A stretch of DNA of 48,175 nucleotides from a virus. The notes beneath the pieces are model-generated. The model did not search any database and had not been told where the DNA came from. It saw only the letters and a program-made list of their open reading frames with translations. This document shows, one piece after another, positions 25,011 to 32,140 of the stretch. Within the stretch, counting starts at the first letter, position 1; each line of letters begins with the position of its first letter. Made by a program: the position numbers and the translations under genes. Where the stretch lies: IMG/VR virus record IMGVR_UViG_3300047483_000164, positions 1 through 48,175 of that record; one strand, given 5' to 3'.

Positions 25011-26108
25011 GTGGCAACAGTTTTTAATAAGGACAAAGTAGACTTTACCAAACAACCTATGTTTTTTGGCGAAGCACTCAATGCCCAACGATTTGACACT
25101 TTCAAGTATCCAGTGTTTGATAAGCTAACGCAAACTCAACTTGGATACTTCTGGCGCCCAGAAGAAGTGTCATTGCAAAAAGATCGCAGTGATTATCTTG
25201 ACTTTCGTGATGAACAAAAGTTTATCTTTACTGCCAACCTAAAGTATCAAATTCTACTTGACAGCGTACAAGGTCGTGGTCCAGCAATGGCGTTTATGCC
25301 ATTCTGTTCGTTACCCGAACTTGAAGGCTGCATGAACACCTGGCAGTTTTTTGAAAACATTCACAGTCGTAGCTACACGCACATTATCAAGAACATCTAC
25401 TCAAATCCAAGCGAAGTGTTTGACACCATGCTTGACGATGCTAAGATCATTGCTCGCGCCAAATCAGTGACCAAAGCATACGACGACTTTATCGAAACAG
25501 CGTCACAGTATTTCTATGCTGGCAAAGGCACCTTGCGAGCAGTCAAGAAGAAGTTGTTCTTGGCAATGGTCAATGTCAATGCACTTGAAGCACTTCGATT
25601 CTATGTATCGTTTGCTTGCTCCTTTGCGTTTGGCGAACTAAAGAAGATGGAAGGCTCGGCAAAGATTATTAGTCTTATTGCTCGAGACGAAAGCCAACAT
25701 CTAAGTATTACAACACACATTATCAAGAACTGGTTCAAAGGTGACGATCCAGAGATGCAAGAAATTGCCAATGAGTTAATTGGCGAGATTGGTGCCATCT
25801 ATGACTTGGTTGTAGCTGAAGAAAAAGAATGGGCGGACTATTTGTTTAGCCGTGGCGCTATTGTTGGTCTTAACGCAAAGCTATTGCATCAGTATGTCGA
25901 ACACATTGCCAACAAGCGACTCAAAGGCCTTGGCGTAGAAACACGTTACGAACGTAGCGCAAATGACAATCCTTTACCTTGGACTGATCATTGGACAAGC
26001 AGTAAAGGACTGCAAGTGGCACCACAGGAAACAGAAATCGAAAGTTATGTTATCGGTGGTATTAAACAAGACGTAAGCAAAGATACCTTTGCTGGATTTA
26101 AACTATAA
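25011..26108 (+). CDS. nrdB: Class Ia ribonucleotide reductase, beta subunit
   Basis: 365 residues, GTG start with AAGGAAA upstream. Iron ligands and the radical Tyr are in the classical arrangement FFENIHSRSYTHI (E-x-x-H ... Y as in NrdB), with DSVQ upstream and RDESQHLS (E-x-x-H) downstream. Supplies the tyrosyl radical for NrdA. Located directly after nrdA. Confidence 0.96.
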   Translation: MATVFNKDKVDFTKQPMFFGEALNAQRFDTFKYPVFDKLTQTQLGYFWRPEEVSLQKDRSDYLDFRDEQKFIFTANLKYQILLDSVQGRGPAMAFMPFCSLPELEGCMNTWQFFENIHSRSYTHIIKNIYSNPSEVFDTMLDDAKIIARAKSVTKAYDDFIETASQYFYAGKGTLRAVKKKLFLAMVNVNALEALRFYVSFACSFAFGELKKMEGSAKIISLIARDESQHLSITTHIIKNWFKGDDPEMQEIANELIGEIGAIYDLVVAEEKEWADYLFSRGAIVGLNAKLLHQYVEHIANKRLKGLGVETRYERSANDNPLPWTDHWTSSKGLQVAPQETEIESYVIGGIKQDVSKDTFAGFKL

Positions 26109-26116
26109 GGAAAAAA

Positions 26117-26431
26117 ATGTTAATCGACGTAAAACGAGATGGTGATGTAGTAACTCTTAAGATGAGTTCAGGTGAAGAACTTATTGGTACTTACAAAGAA
26201 GATGATAGTGCAACTTACACTATCGATCGTCCAGTGACGCTAAGTGTAGGTCCCAAAGGTGGCCCAGCACTTACTCCTTACTTGATGACAGTTAATCCTG
26301 CCAACACACGCAATCTAAAGATCAACAAAGCTCTAGTAGTGTGTGTAGCAAACACCGACAAAGAACTTGCTGATCAATACAGTTCTGCAATGAGCGGTAT
26401 CCAAGTTGCACCAGCTGGTATGAAGTTCTAA
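26117..26431 (+). CDS. Small beta-rich protein, 104 aa
   Basis: Good ribosome site (AAGGA) 8 nt after the nrdB stop. LIDVKRDGDVVTLKMSSGEELI has the curved-strand look of an Sm-like/SH3 barrel. T4-like phages carry similar short proteins of unknown role. TAATG coupling to the PAAR gene links it to the tail-spike module. Confidence 0.65.
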   Translation: MLIDVKRDGDVVTLKMSSGEELIGTYKEDDSATYTIDRPVTLSVGPKGGPALTPYLMTVNPANTRNLKINKALVVCVANTDKELADQYSSAMSGIQVAPAGMKF

Positions 26432-26694
26432 TGCCAGCAGTACATCGTCAAGGCGATCAAAACGATGGCGGTGGAGTTATCGAAGATGTTGCCCAAGGTA
26501 CAGTATATGTCAATGGGCAATTGGCCAGCATTGATGGTAGTACTGTATCTGGGCACGATTTGCACTTACCTACTGCGACAGCAAATGGCAGTCCTACTGT
26601 GTTTATAGGAGGAATTCCTGTAAATCGAGCAGGTGACGAAGACGAATGTGGGCACTCGAGGGCAGAAGGTAGCCCAGACGTACATATTGGTTAA
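26431..26694 (+). CDS. PAAR-motif spike tip protein
   Basis: 87 residues with the repeating PAAR pattern: HRQGDQNDGGG at the start, GSPTVFIGGIPVNRAGD in the middle and EGSPDVHIG at the end, with His and Cys residues for metal binding. PAAR proteins form the sharp metal-bound tip of contractile tail spikes. Next to an M15 peptidase, as expected for a membrane- and wall-piercing device. Confidence 0.9.
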   Translation: MPAVHRQGDQNDGGGVIEDVAQGTVYVNGQLASIDGSTVSGHDLHLPTATANGSPTVFIGGIPVNRAGDEDECGHSRAEGSPDVHIG

Positions 26695-26696
26695 AA

Positions 26697-26730
26697 ATGA
26701 AATCTCCCATAAATAGCTGGGAGATTTCAT
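26697..26730 (+). promoter_or_regulatory. Perfect hairpin with a late promoter in its loop
   Basis: A perfect 13-bp inverted repeat (ATGAAATCTCCCA at 26697-26709, TGGGAGATTTCAT at 26718-26730) with an 8-nt loop. ATAAATA (26709-26715) spans the loop. Transcripts from upstream would fold the hairpin over the start region of the M15 gene at 26732; transcripts started at this element would contain only the right arm. Confidence 0.7.
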
Positions 26731-26731
26731 T

Positions 26732-27418
26732 ATGTGCGATGCAAAAGCGCCTGGCAGAGGTGCAAGACTAACAACTGAAAGCGGGGTTATATACTACCCA
26801 AACACGCCCGAAGGTGACGAAGCCGCACGAGCTGACGTAGCGGCAACAATGGGCCCGGGTGCAGGAGAAGATAGTCAGCCCCCAGGTGAGCCACCTCCTG
26901 CGGATAATACTGATTGTTCAGCGTACACAGATGCAATGTGGGACACAGCCTGTAGCAAATACTACAAATATTCCCACATGAAATACAAGCCACAGGCACA
27001 TGGCGGACATTCGGCTACCCAAATTGCATGTAATTGGCAAAAATTGTGCAAAAACATATTAGACCCTATACGTGACGCTGGTTTCCCTATTAGTATTTCC
27101 TCGGGCTACAGATCACCGTCTTTTAATGCCAGCATTGGCGGTAGCAATACAAGTGATCACGTTTATGCTTGTGCAGCCGACATTCAGTTGCTTAATGGTG
27201 ATGCAGTAGAAAATGCAAAGAAGCTGTTCAAGTGGATTGGCAAAGCAGGCTTGCCTTATAGCCAGGTAATTTTTGAAGGACGTTGGGTACACGTTTCTTA
27301 TGGTGGCCGTAGTCCTTCAAGCGTGGCGGTATTGGCGACTCGTAACGGCAAAGCACCTTATCAAAATGGCGGCGGCAGAAGCGGTGCGTCATTGCCACCA
27401 GATCTAAAGTGGGCCTAA
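26732..27418 (+). CDS. M15-family D-Ala-D-Ala/L-Ala-D-Glu peptidase
   Basis: 228 residues. Zinc ligands are visible: SDHVYACAADI (SxHxxxxAxD) near residue 148-158 and RWVHVSY near 186-192; SSGYRSP provides the substrate Arg. The N-terminal 65 residues are Pro/Gly-rich linker. It cuts the peptide stems of peptidoglycan, either as endolysin or as a spike-associated enzyme; no signal peptide is visible. Expressed from the hairpin late promoter. Overlaps the next gene by TAATG. Confidence 0.85.
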   Translation: MCDAKAPGRGARLTTESGVIYYPNTPEGDEAARADVAATMGPGAGEDSQPPGEPPPADNTDCSAYTDAMWDTACSKYYKYSHMKYKPQAHGGHSATQIACNWQKLCKNILDPIRDAGFPISISSGYRSPSFNASIGGSNTSDHVYACAADIQLLNGDAVENAKKLFKWIGKAGLPYSQVIFEGRWVHVSYGGRSPSSVAVLATRNGKAPYQNGGGRSGASLPPDLKWA

Positions 27419-27594
27419 TGAAGTACGATCCGCATGCTACCATTGAAAAGCTGTGGTTCGATCTTACAGTTGCAATGATACGAAAGTATGGCACATTAAA
27501 AACAGCAGGCATACTAGCTGGAATACTTGCAAGACGCACCAAAGGTGACATTGATCTAAAGTGTGAATTAAAAAAGCGCATCGAGGAAGTATAA
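27418..27594 (+). CDS. Small helical protein, 58 aa
   Basis: MKYDPHATIEKLWFDLTVAM followed by a weakly hydrophobic stretch (TAGILAGILA) and a basic end (KCELKKRIEEV). TAATG coupling to the peptidase gene. It could be a small lysis accessory protein; no family recognised. Confidence 0.65.
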   Translation: MKYDPHATIEKLWFDLTVAMIRKYGTLKTAGILAGILARRTKGDIDLKCELKKRIEEV

Positions 27595-27597
27595 GTA
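27591..27597 (+). promoter_or_regulatory. Late-type promoter ATAAGTA
   Basis: ATAAGTA overlapping the stop of the preceding gene, 7 nt before the ATG at 27605; no ribosome site is seen. Confidence 0.45.
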
Positions 27598-27604
27598 TAC
27601 GACT

Positions 27605-29311
27605 ATGGCAAATATCCCAGTTATCCCCGGCGTAAGCGTTGCAACCAAAGGCATTCTAAACAAGCCAATCAAGGACATTATTTGTGCTATCTTGTTTGGC
27701 GGTATCAACAACATGCTCAAAGGTCCGCTATTGTGCGTAACAGTAGACCTTGACGAAATGCTTAGTGGAGAAAAAGGCGGCATTGCAGGCGAGCTCAAAG
27801 ACGCATTATCCGAAGTGCGAGATCAGCTCAAAGCAGCCGAAGCAATGTCTGGTATTCCTGAAACACTTGCTCGTGTCAATGCCGCTATTGCCGAAGTGCA
27901 AAGTTTACTAGCACTAGATGGTATGTGTGCTATCCCGCTAAGAGCTCCACAGATCCCTGATGTTGTTAGTCAAGTAATTGATGCCGAGTTCCGCGAGATG
28001 AATGCAATCTTAAACGACCTAGGCCGCCTGGCCAAACCGTCAGTATGTTTAGATGCCAACGGCGGTTTTGGTGCCGGCAATGGATACAACCCAGAAAGTA
28101 TTTTAGGTAGTATAGAGAAACGAGTGGATAATTTAGGTAATATACTATACAACGTACCAGACAATGTTGTTAAGCGTTTAAAAAAGGTTAAGACTGCACT
28201 TGATAAATCAATCAACCGTCAACTGTTCCCAGACTTTCGTCATAAGCACGATCTAACAACTGGCAAGCCATATGTACCCGGTGGTGGGCCAACACTTGCA
28301 GGACCACCAGCAGTACAATGGAATCCACCTTATCCCCCACCAGATGCACCAAATTTAAAAAGTGCAACAGCAACAGCACAGTCATTGGTGGCCAGTATTA
28401 AGCAAACTGGCAGCTACCCTGTCAAGGCAGATGGTATAACAAATGCCAACCCCTGGTTGCCAATATTAGGTCCCGAAGTGTACAGTTTAGCAGTCAATGC
28501 ACTAACACCACAAGATCCTTACTACGCACAAGAAGAACCTGTGTACGATTATTGCGGCAAGTTAGTTGGATATACATCTACAGTAGTATCAGGTGATGTG
28601 TCTGACTTAGGCGGTAATCCATTGACTGGAGCAACAATTGAACCACCAAAGACAACATTTGATTTTGTTTGGATTGGTGATCGCAACTGCTGGGCAGTAA
28701 CTGGCAATGCAAGCGAGCAGGTTATCAATGGCCGCAAGGATGTATACTTGAATGCAAACCCAACTATAGAATTACACAGAGGTTATGCTCACACATTTAG
28801 TATTCCTTCGTCGGATATCAGTGGTTGGCCAAACATGGCAGAAGAATTTTTTATCTGCTACGTTGATGAAAATTTACAACCACGTAAAGATAATGGCAAT
28901 ATTGTACCTTTCAATCTTGGCCTTGCACGTTTAGAAACATACGAGTTGTTGGAAGATGCCAATGGTTCGTTTGATAGTGAATATGCTAAACTCCGTAAAC
29001 AATCAAACGAGTTTGGCACTACTCTTTACTTTGCGGCAGAACAACGTGTGTATTCTGGCGAAACAGAACCAACTTCGCCAAACGAAGAAGTATGGTGGTA
29101 TAATCTTGTTTCCTGTGATACAAAGCGTTTTGTACTAAACAGAGATGTTGACGGCAACACAGATGGCACAGGTACTTGGGTAGAGGTATCCAGCGAAGAT
29201 CGTGCCGCAAAATGGTTTGGCTCGTCAAATGACTTTGGTGCACCACACGCCAACTACCTTGCGTATAGCAACCGGGATGGCAGTGTTTTTGGATTATTTA
29301 AACTGATCTAA
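27605..29311 (+). CDS. Probable virion protein, 568 aa
   Basis: N-terminal 230 residues are helical with a hydrophobic stretch (IICAILFGGINNMLKGP); a Pro-rich linker (about 235-260, GGGPTLAGPPAVQW, NPPYPPPDAPN) follows. The C-terminal 300 residues are beta-rich with many Trp/Tyr and Asn/Asp. This head-linker-beta layout is typical of tail or fibre-associated proteins. It begins from a late-type element and is the last structural gene before the tmRNA. Confidence 0.65.
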   Translation: MANIPVIPGVSVATKGILNKPIKDIICAILFGGINNMLKGPLLCVTVDLDEMLSGEKGGIAGELKDALSEVRDQLKAAEAMSGIPETLARVNAAIAEVQSLLALDGMCAIPLRAPQIPDVVSQVIDAEFREMNAILNDLGRLAKPSVCLDANGGFGAGNGYNPESILGSIEKRVDNLGNILYNVPDNVVKRLKKVKTALDKSINRQLFPDFRHKHDLTTGKPYVPGGGPTLAGPPAVQWNPPYPPPDAPNLKSATATAQSLVASIKQTGSYPVKADGITNANPWLPILGPEVYSLAVNALTPQDPYYAQEEPVYDYCGKLVGYTSTVVSGDVSDLGGNPLTGATIEPPKTTFDFVWIGDRNCWAVTGNASEQVINGRKDVYLNANPTIELHRGYAHTFSIPSSDISGWPNMAEEFFICYVDENLQPRKDNGNIVPFNLGLARLETYELLEDANGSFDSEYAKLRKQSNEFGTTLYFAAEQRVYSGETEPTSPNEEVWWYNLVSCDTKRFVLNRDVDGNTDGTGTWVEVSSEDRAAKWFGSSNDFGAPHANYLAYSNRDGSVFGLFKLI

Positions 29312-29315
29312 TGGC

Positions 29316-29344
29316 TTGACAAGCTGGCCAAATAAGTATATAAT
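29316..29344 (+). promoter_or_regulatory. Sigma70-type promoter of the tmRNA
   Basis: TTGACA, 17-bp spacer, TATAAT; predicted start near 29351, right at the 5' side of the tmRNA acceptor piece. Confidence 0.88.
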
Positions 29345-29350
29345 ATAAGT

Positions 29351-29660
29351 TATTGCTGTATGAAGCGATGAGAAATAAGTTCAAGACGCGGGGGCAGTGC
29401 CCGCCAGGTCCACCAAAAGAAAATTAGACACGGTGTACAACGTGCCTTAAGAGTGTGAACTCGGGACCAGGACATAGAGCCTGAATTTTAGTTTTCTTTT
29501 GATGGGCCTGACACAGGATCGATTGGGCAAAGAGTAACAAAGTGGACAGCTCGGCAAAGCAGAAGCCGTAGGATTGGGGTTTCCCGGTCGTAGAAGCAAA
29601 ACCTTTAAATGCAAATGATAACGCATTTTTGATGGCCGCCTAATTTAGGCCCATCTGAGT
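29351..29660 (+). ncRNA. ssrA: Permuted two-piece tmRNA
   Basis: The gene is circularly permuted. The acceptor piece comes first and ends at 29415: a T stem GCGGG/CCCGC (29388-29404) with the unusual loop GGCAGTG, acceptor strand CAGGTCC and ACCA. An 88-nt intervening segment (29416-29503) is bounded by complementary AAAAGAAAA and TTTTCTTTT. The coding piece starts at 29504 with GGGCCTG, which pairs with CAGGTCC and places G-U at the third pair, the alanine identity signal. The tag reading frame GCA ... TAA (29611-29643) encodes ANDNAFLMAA, followed by a GCCTAA/TTAGGC helix 5 over the stop. It rescues stalled ribosomes and tags products for proteolysis. Exact 5' and 3' ends are estimated. Confidence 0.9.
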
Positions 29661-29663
29661 TTT

Positions 29664-29705
29664 GCTAGTTGAACTTGGAAACAGAATCAACTAGCTTTTG
29701 TTTTA
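29664..29705 (+). terminator. tmRNA terminator
   Basis: GCTAGTTGA (29664-29672) pairs with TCAACTAGC (29687-29695), then TTTTGTTTTA. The right arm overlaps the last codons of the minus-strand GIY-YIG gene. Confidence 0.85.
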
Positions 29706-30079
29706 TTGGGAATACCCTTTCTGGCAGACGGTTTCCCCAATTTGGCAGCACTAAGTTTTTCTCGCTGTTCTAATGTCATTGGTTGCCCTTTGTTTGATGC
29801 AGGTGTGCCCTTAGGCCTGCCTGTTTTAAGGTTATAGTATCTAGTACCGTACTCATTCTCTTTAACTAACATAAGCAATCTTGCTTCTTCTTTTCTTGCT
29901 AACGATCTATTGTCAAACAGTTTAAGTACTTTTCTTTTAAAATCGTTAGGTCGATACTGATACTCGCCATTGAACCATCTACTAGATGATATATAATTGT
30001 CATTAACGTAGCCTTCGTGCATGCCAATGTAAAACATTTTTCTAGACTTGTCAATCCATAAGTAGGTAAAATATTGCAT
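29687..30079 (-). CDS. GIY-YIG homing endonuclease with NUMOD3 motif
   Basis: 130 residues. The N-terminal FTYLWIDKSRKMFYIGMHEG is a GIY-YIG-type core (YLW ... FYIG), followed by SSSRWF and a C-terminal NUMOD3-like DNA-binding motif (LSAAKLGKPSARKGIPNK). Start at 30079 is chosen because GGAGGA lies 4 nt upstream; CTAAATA (30094-30100, minus strand) provides a late promoter. It is inserted tail-to-tail against the tmRNA terminator, between the tmRNA and a second tag-like sequence. Confidence 0.82.
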   Translation of the reverse strand: MQYFTYLWIDKSRKMFYIGMHEGYVNDNYISSSRWFNGEYQYRPNDFKRKVLKLFDNRSLARKEEARLLMLVKENEYGTRYYNLKTGRPKGTPASNKGQPMTLEQREKLSAAKLGKPSARKGIPNKTKAS

Positions 30080-30093
30080 AGTTCCTCCAGTGT

Positions 30094-30100
30094 TATTTAG
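30094..30100 (-). promoter_or_regulatory. Late promoter of the GIY-YIG gene
   Basis: Minus-strand CTAAATA 14 nt upstream of the ATG, with GGAGGA between. Confidence 0.6.
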
Positions 30101-30105
30101 TAAAT

Positions 30106-30148
30106 GCAAACTAAAAAGTTTGCATTAGTGGCCTAAACTCCGCTTAGG
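30106..30148 (+). pseudogene. Relic of a second tmRNA tag and helix 5
   Basis: GCA AAC then, after a register break, AAG TTT GCA TTA GTG GCC TAA: the end reads K-F-A-L-V-A-stop, like a tmRNA tag. CCTAA/TTAGG pairs over the stop, the same arrangement as in the intact tmRNA. The 7 nt between AAC and TTT break the frame; two more bases would restore a tag ending KKFALVA. It is followed by its own terminator. No acceptor piece lies beside it. Confidence 0.5.
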
Positions 30149-30178
30149 GTAAGACATACCTCGTAACAGAAACTCAAG

Positions 30179-30201
30179 ACCCGCTTCGGCGGGTTTCTTT
30201 T
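30179..30201 (+). terminator. Rho-independent terminator
   Basis: ACCCGC-TTCG-GCGGGT followed by TTCTTTT. There is no plus-strand gene before it except the tmRNA-tag relic, which supports the idea that it once ended that RNA. Confidence 0.88.
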
Positions 30202-30215
30202 GGACAACTTAATCA

Positions 30216-30244
30216 TTGACTATTAGATTGTTTTGTCTTACAAT
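30216..30244 (+). promoter_or_regulatory. Sigma70-type promoter of the suppressor tRNA
   Basis: TTGACT, 17-bp spacer, TACAAT; the predicted start near 30251 is 3 nt before the tRNA 5' end. Confidence 0.8.
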
Positions 30245-30253
30245 AATTACATA

Positions 30254-30328
30254 GCGATAGAAGCTGAATGGCATAGCAAGAGCCTCTAAAACTCAAGATT
30301 GCGGGTTCGAGTCCCGTCTATCGCACCA
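30254..30328 (+). tRNA. tRNA-Sup(CUA), amber suppressor
   Basis: Perfect 7-bp acceptor (GCGATAG/CTATCGC), A73 and encoded CCA. D stem GCTG/TAGC with GG in the loop, and a T arm GCGGG-TTCGAGT-CCCGT. The anticodon loop is C-U-CUA-A-A with the anticodon at 30286-30288. The anticodon stem has three pairs (GAG/CTC) flanked by A27-A43 and C31-A39 mismatches, and position 8 is A. The variable region is short, so it is not a Tyr, Leu or Ser body. Which amino acid it carries cannot be told. It is isolated from the main tRNA cluster, with its own promoter. Confidence 0.78.
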
Positions 30329-30533
30329 AGGCAGCGGTATCTTCTCTAAGTTGAGTCCAGTATGAGTTGCACGGTAAGCTAGATAAATCCGTGGGCAAGC
30401 AAGAGTACCAAAATGTAACTTAGTGGCAGTCGGGAACAGACCGGCACTACTAAATAGTTTTGTAGCATTAGCTACAACCAACTGACTTTAAGATTACTAT
30501 GTGTTTAGTCAGTACACAGTAAAAGGAAGAAAA
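30329..30533 (+). other. Non-coding stretch with hairpins and a late element
   Basis: No gene seen. TAGTG ... CACTA around CGG/CCGG (30421-30451), TTGTAGC-ATTA-GCTACAA (30460-30477) and ACTGACT ... AGTCAGT (30480-30513) are inverted repeats. CTAAATA at 30450-30456 probably starts the mRNA for the gene at 30534, whose leader would begin with the second hairpin. Confidence 0.5.
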
Positions 30534-31385
30534 ATGATGTACAATCAAAAACTCGTTGCGAGTCTAAAAGCAAACGGCAAGATCCTCCGTGAATTCAAGG
30601 ACACAGTCTATATTCCATTTGGTAGCGAATATAGCTTTCTAATCAAAAACCTCAACACAACTCGAGCACTTGTAAACATCTTCATTGATGGCGACAATGT
30701 CATCGAAGGTGGCTTGGTTCTTAACGCGGGACAAGAAGTTGACCTTGAGCGTTATGTCAAAAATGGTAATCTCAATGCCGGTAACCGATTCAAGTTCATT
30801 GAACGTACAAATGCCATTGAAGATGGTCCTCGTGGTGCCAAACTTGAAGATGGTTTAGTTCGTATTGAGTTCCAATTTGAAAAGCCATACGTTCCACCTG
30901 TTAGTCGCGGCTGGATTACTGCAAGTGGTGGCACCAATCAAAATAGCATCTACCCAGCCAGCTTCAATGTCAATGGTACATTGCGATCAGTTGACTTTAG
31001 CCAAAACGGACAAGTGATGGCACAAGCCGCATCCGCCGCAGTAGACAAGTACTGTGCTGATAATGGCATTGTGAACAAGAGTGAAGTTCACGATGGCATG
31101 GCTACGATGGATTGGATGGATATGAACCAAACAGTTAATGACGTAGGCATTACTGTTCCTGGTAGCAAGAGTACACAAAAGTTCCAAACAACTTTTATGG
31201 GTGCAATGGAAGCTGAAAAGCACACCATCGTACTAAAGTTGCTTGGCGAAACACCTGACAACCGACCAGTATTGAAACCAGTAAATGTTAAGATGAAACC
31301 AAAGTGTGTGACATGCGGTAAACAGAACAAAGCTAACGCTAAGTTTTGCACCGAATGTGGCACGGCATTGGAAATCTTTGCATAA
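30534..31385 (+). CDS. Zinc-ribbon protein, 283 aa
   Basis: Start at 30534 (AAGGAAG upstream). The N-terminal 110 residues are beta-rich: MMYNQKLVASLKANGKILRE, then VYIPFGSEYSFLIKNL. The C-terminus is a zinc ribbon CVTCGKQNKANAKFCTECG. The N-terminal part looks like a conserved domain of jumbo and T4-like phages whose role is unknown. The last codons overlap the next late promoter. Confidence 0.75.
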   Translation: MMYNQKLVASLKANGKILREFKDTVYIPFGSEYSFLIKNLNTTRALVNIFIDGDNVIEGGLVLNAGQEVDLERYVKNGNLNAGNRFKFIERTNAIEDGPRGAKLEDGLVRIEFQFEKPYVPPVSRGWITASGGTNQNSIYPASFNVNGTLRSVDFSQNGQVMAQAASAAVDKYCADNGIVNKSEVHDGMATMDWMDMNQTVNDVGITVPGSKSTQKFQTTFMGAMEAEKHTIVLKLLGETPDNRPVLKPVNVKMKPKCVTCGKQNKANAKFCTECGTALEIFA

Positions 31386-31388
31386 ATA
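31382..31388 (+). promoter_or_regulatory. T4-type late promoter ATAAATA
   Basis: Contains the stop codon of the preceding gene; 4 nt (ACGC) then ATG 31393. Confidence 0.6.
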
Positions 31389-31392
31389 ACGC

Positions 31393-31560
31393 ATGAAAAG
31401 CATATATCACGGAACAGCCGCTGCCAATGCCAAACTAAACGGCAAGACAACGCATTTATTAAGCTGTAAGTGCTGTATGCTTTTTAACCCCAAACACAAA
31501 GAACGTGTAAAAGAAGCCGAACAAGAAATAAAGGATTTTAAAAATGACAAAATAGATTGA
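31393..31560 (+). CDS. Small Cys-rich protein, 55 aa
   Basis: Starts MKSIYHGTAAANAKLNGKTT; then LLSCKCCMLFNPKHKERV with three closely spaced Cys (possible half zinc site), and an acidic helix to the end. Leaderless start 4 nt after a late element. Its 3' end overlaps the start of the amber-containing gene by 17 bases. Confidence 0.6.
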   Translation: MKSIYHGTAAANAKLNGKTTHLLSCKCCMLFNPKHKERVKEAEQEIKDFKNDKID

Positions 31561-32140
31561 GTACGCATGCAAGGACGTAGTGTTCCACTTTAACAAAGCA
31601 CACTTAACGGACCAGACCATTCCCATGTGGGTCTTAAAATTTCATGGCGAAACGTTATATGTCAATCATGTGGATTGTACTGTACCTTGGAGCACCAAGG
31701 AGACTAGTAATAACCCGCACACCAAAGGTAGTATCAAGGTAAAGGATTGTTTGCTAACAATCAATGACGCCAACGAAGCTACAGTTTCCAAACTTACCAT
31801 CATCGATAAAGTCCGTCTGCGAAATCAGAAGTTGGGCATCACACGAATCATCGTAAGTGAAAACAATTGGGGTGCAAAGAAACTCAAGGACGCATTAAAA
31901 GAGAACAACATCAAGCACGGGCCTATCAAAAGCATCGGCGGCGCATGTAGCACTACATTTTACATGGCTGATATTTTTGATAAGGAAGATGTAGCGATGT
32001 TGCACTTATTGCTAAGTGATACTGATATTCGAATCCTCAAACCAAATGAGGGCTACTACAAGTATTACGACGACCCAAAGTTTCAAGGAATCTCCGACAT
32101 CGATTTGGATGCGGAGGGATGGGATGATGACGATGAGTGA
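31544..32140 (+). CDS. Hypothetical protein with in-frame amber codon 4
   Basis: From ATG 31544 (AAGGA 9 nt upstream) the frame reads M-T-K-amber-I-E-Y-A-C-K-D-V-V-F-H-F and then stays open to 32140 (about 198 residues with the amber read). The amber is TAG at 31553-31555. Without readthrough the only later starts are weak (GTG 31580, no ribosome site). The body (KAHLTDQTIPMWVLKFHGET) ends in a very acidic tail (DAEGWDDDDE). I recognise no domain. The phage's own CUA tRNA lies about 1.2 kb upstream, so suppressed translation is a real possibility; a simple nonsense mutation is the alternative. Confidence 0.65.

Noticed and set aside
31580-32140. GTG at 31580 as the true start of the amber gene
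   Set aside because: No Shine-Dalgarno, and it would discard codons that continue the same reading frame to a well-placed ATG; kept only as a fallback.
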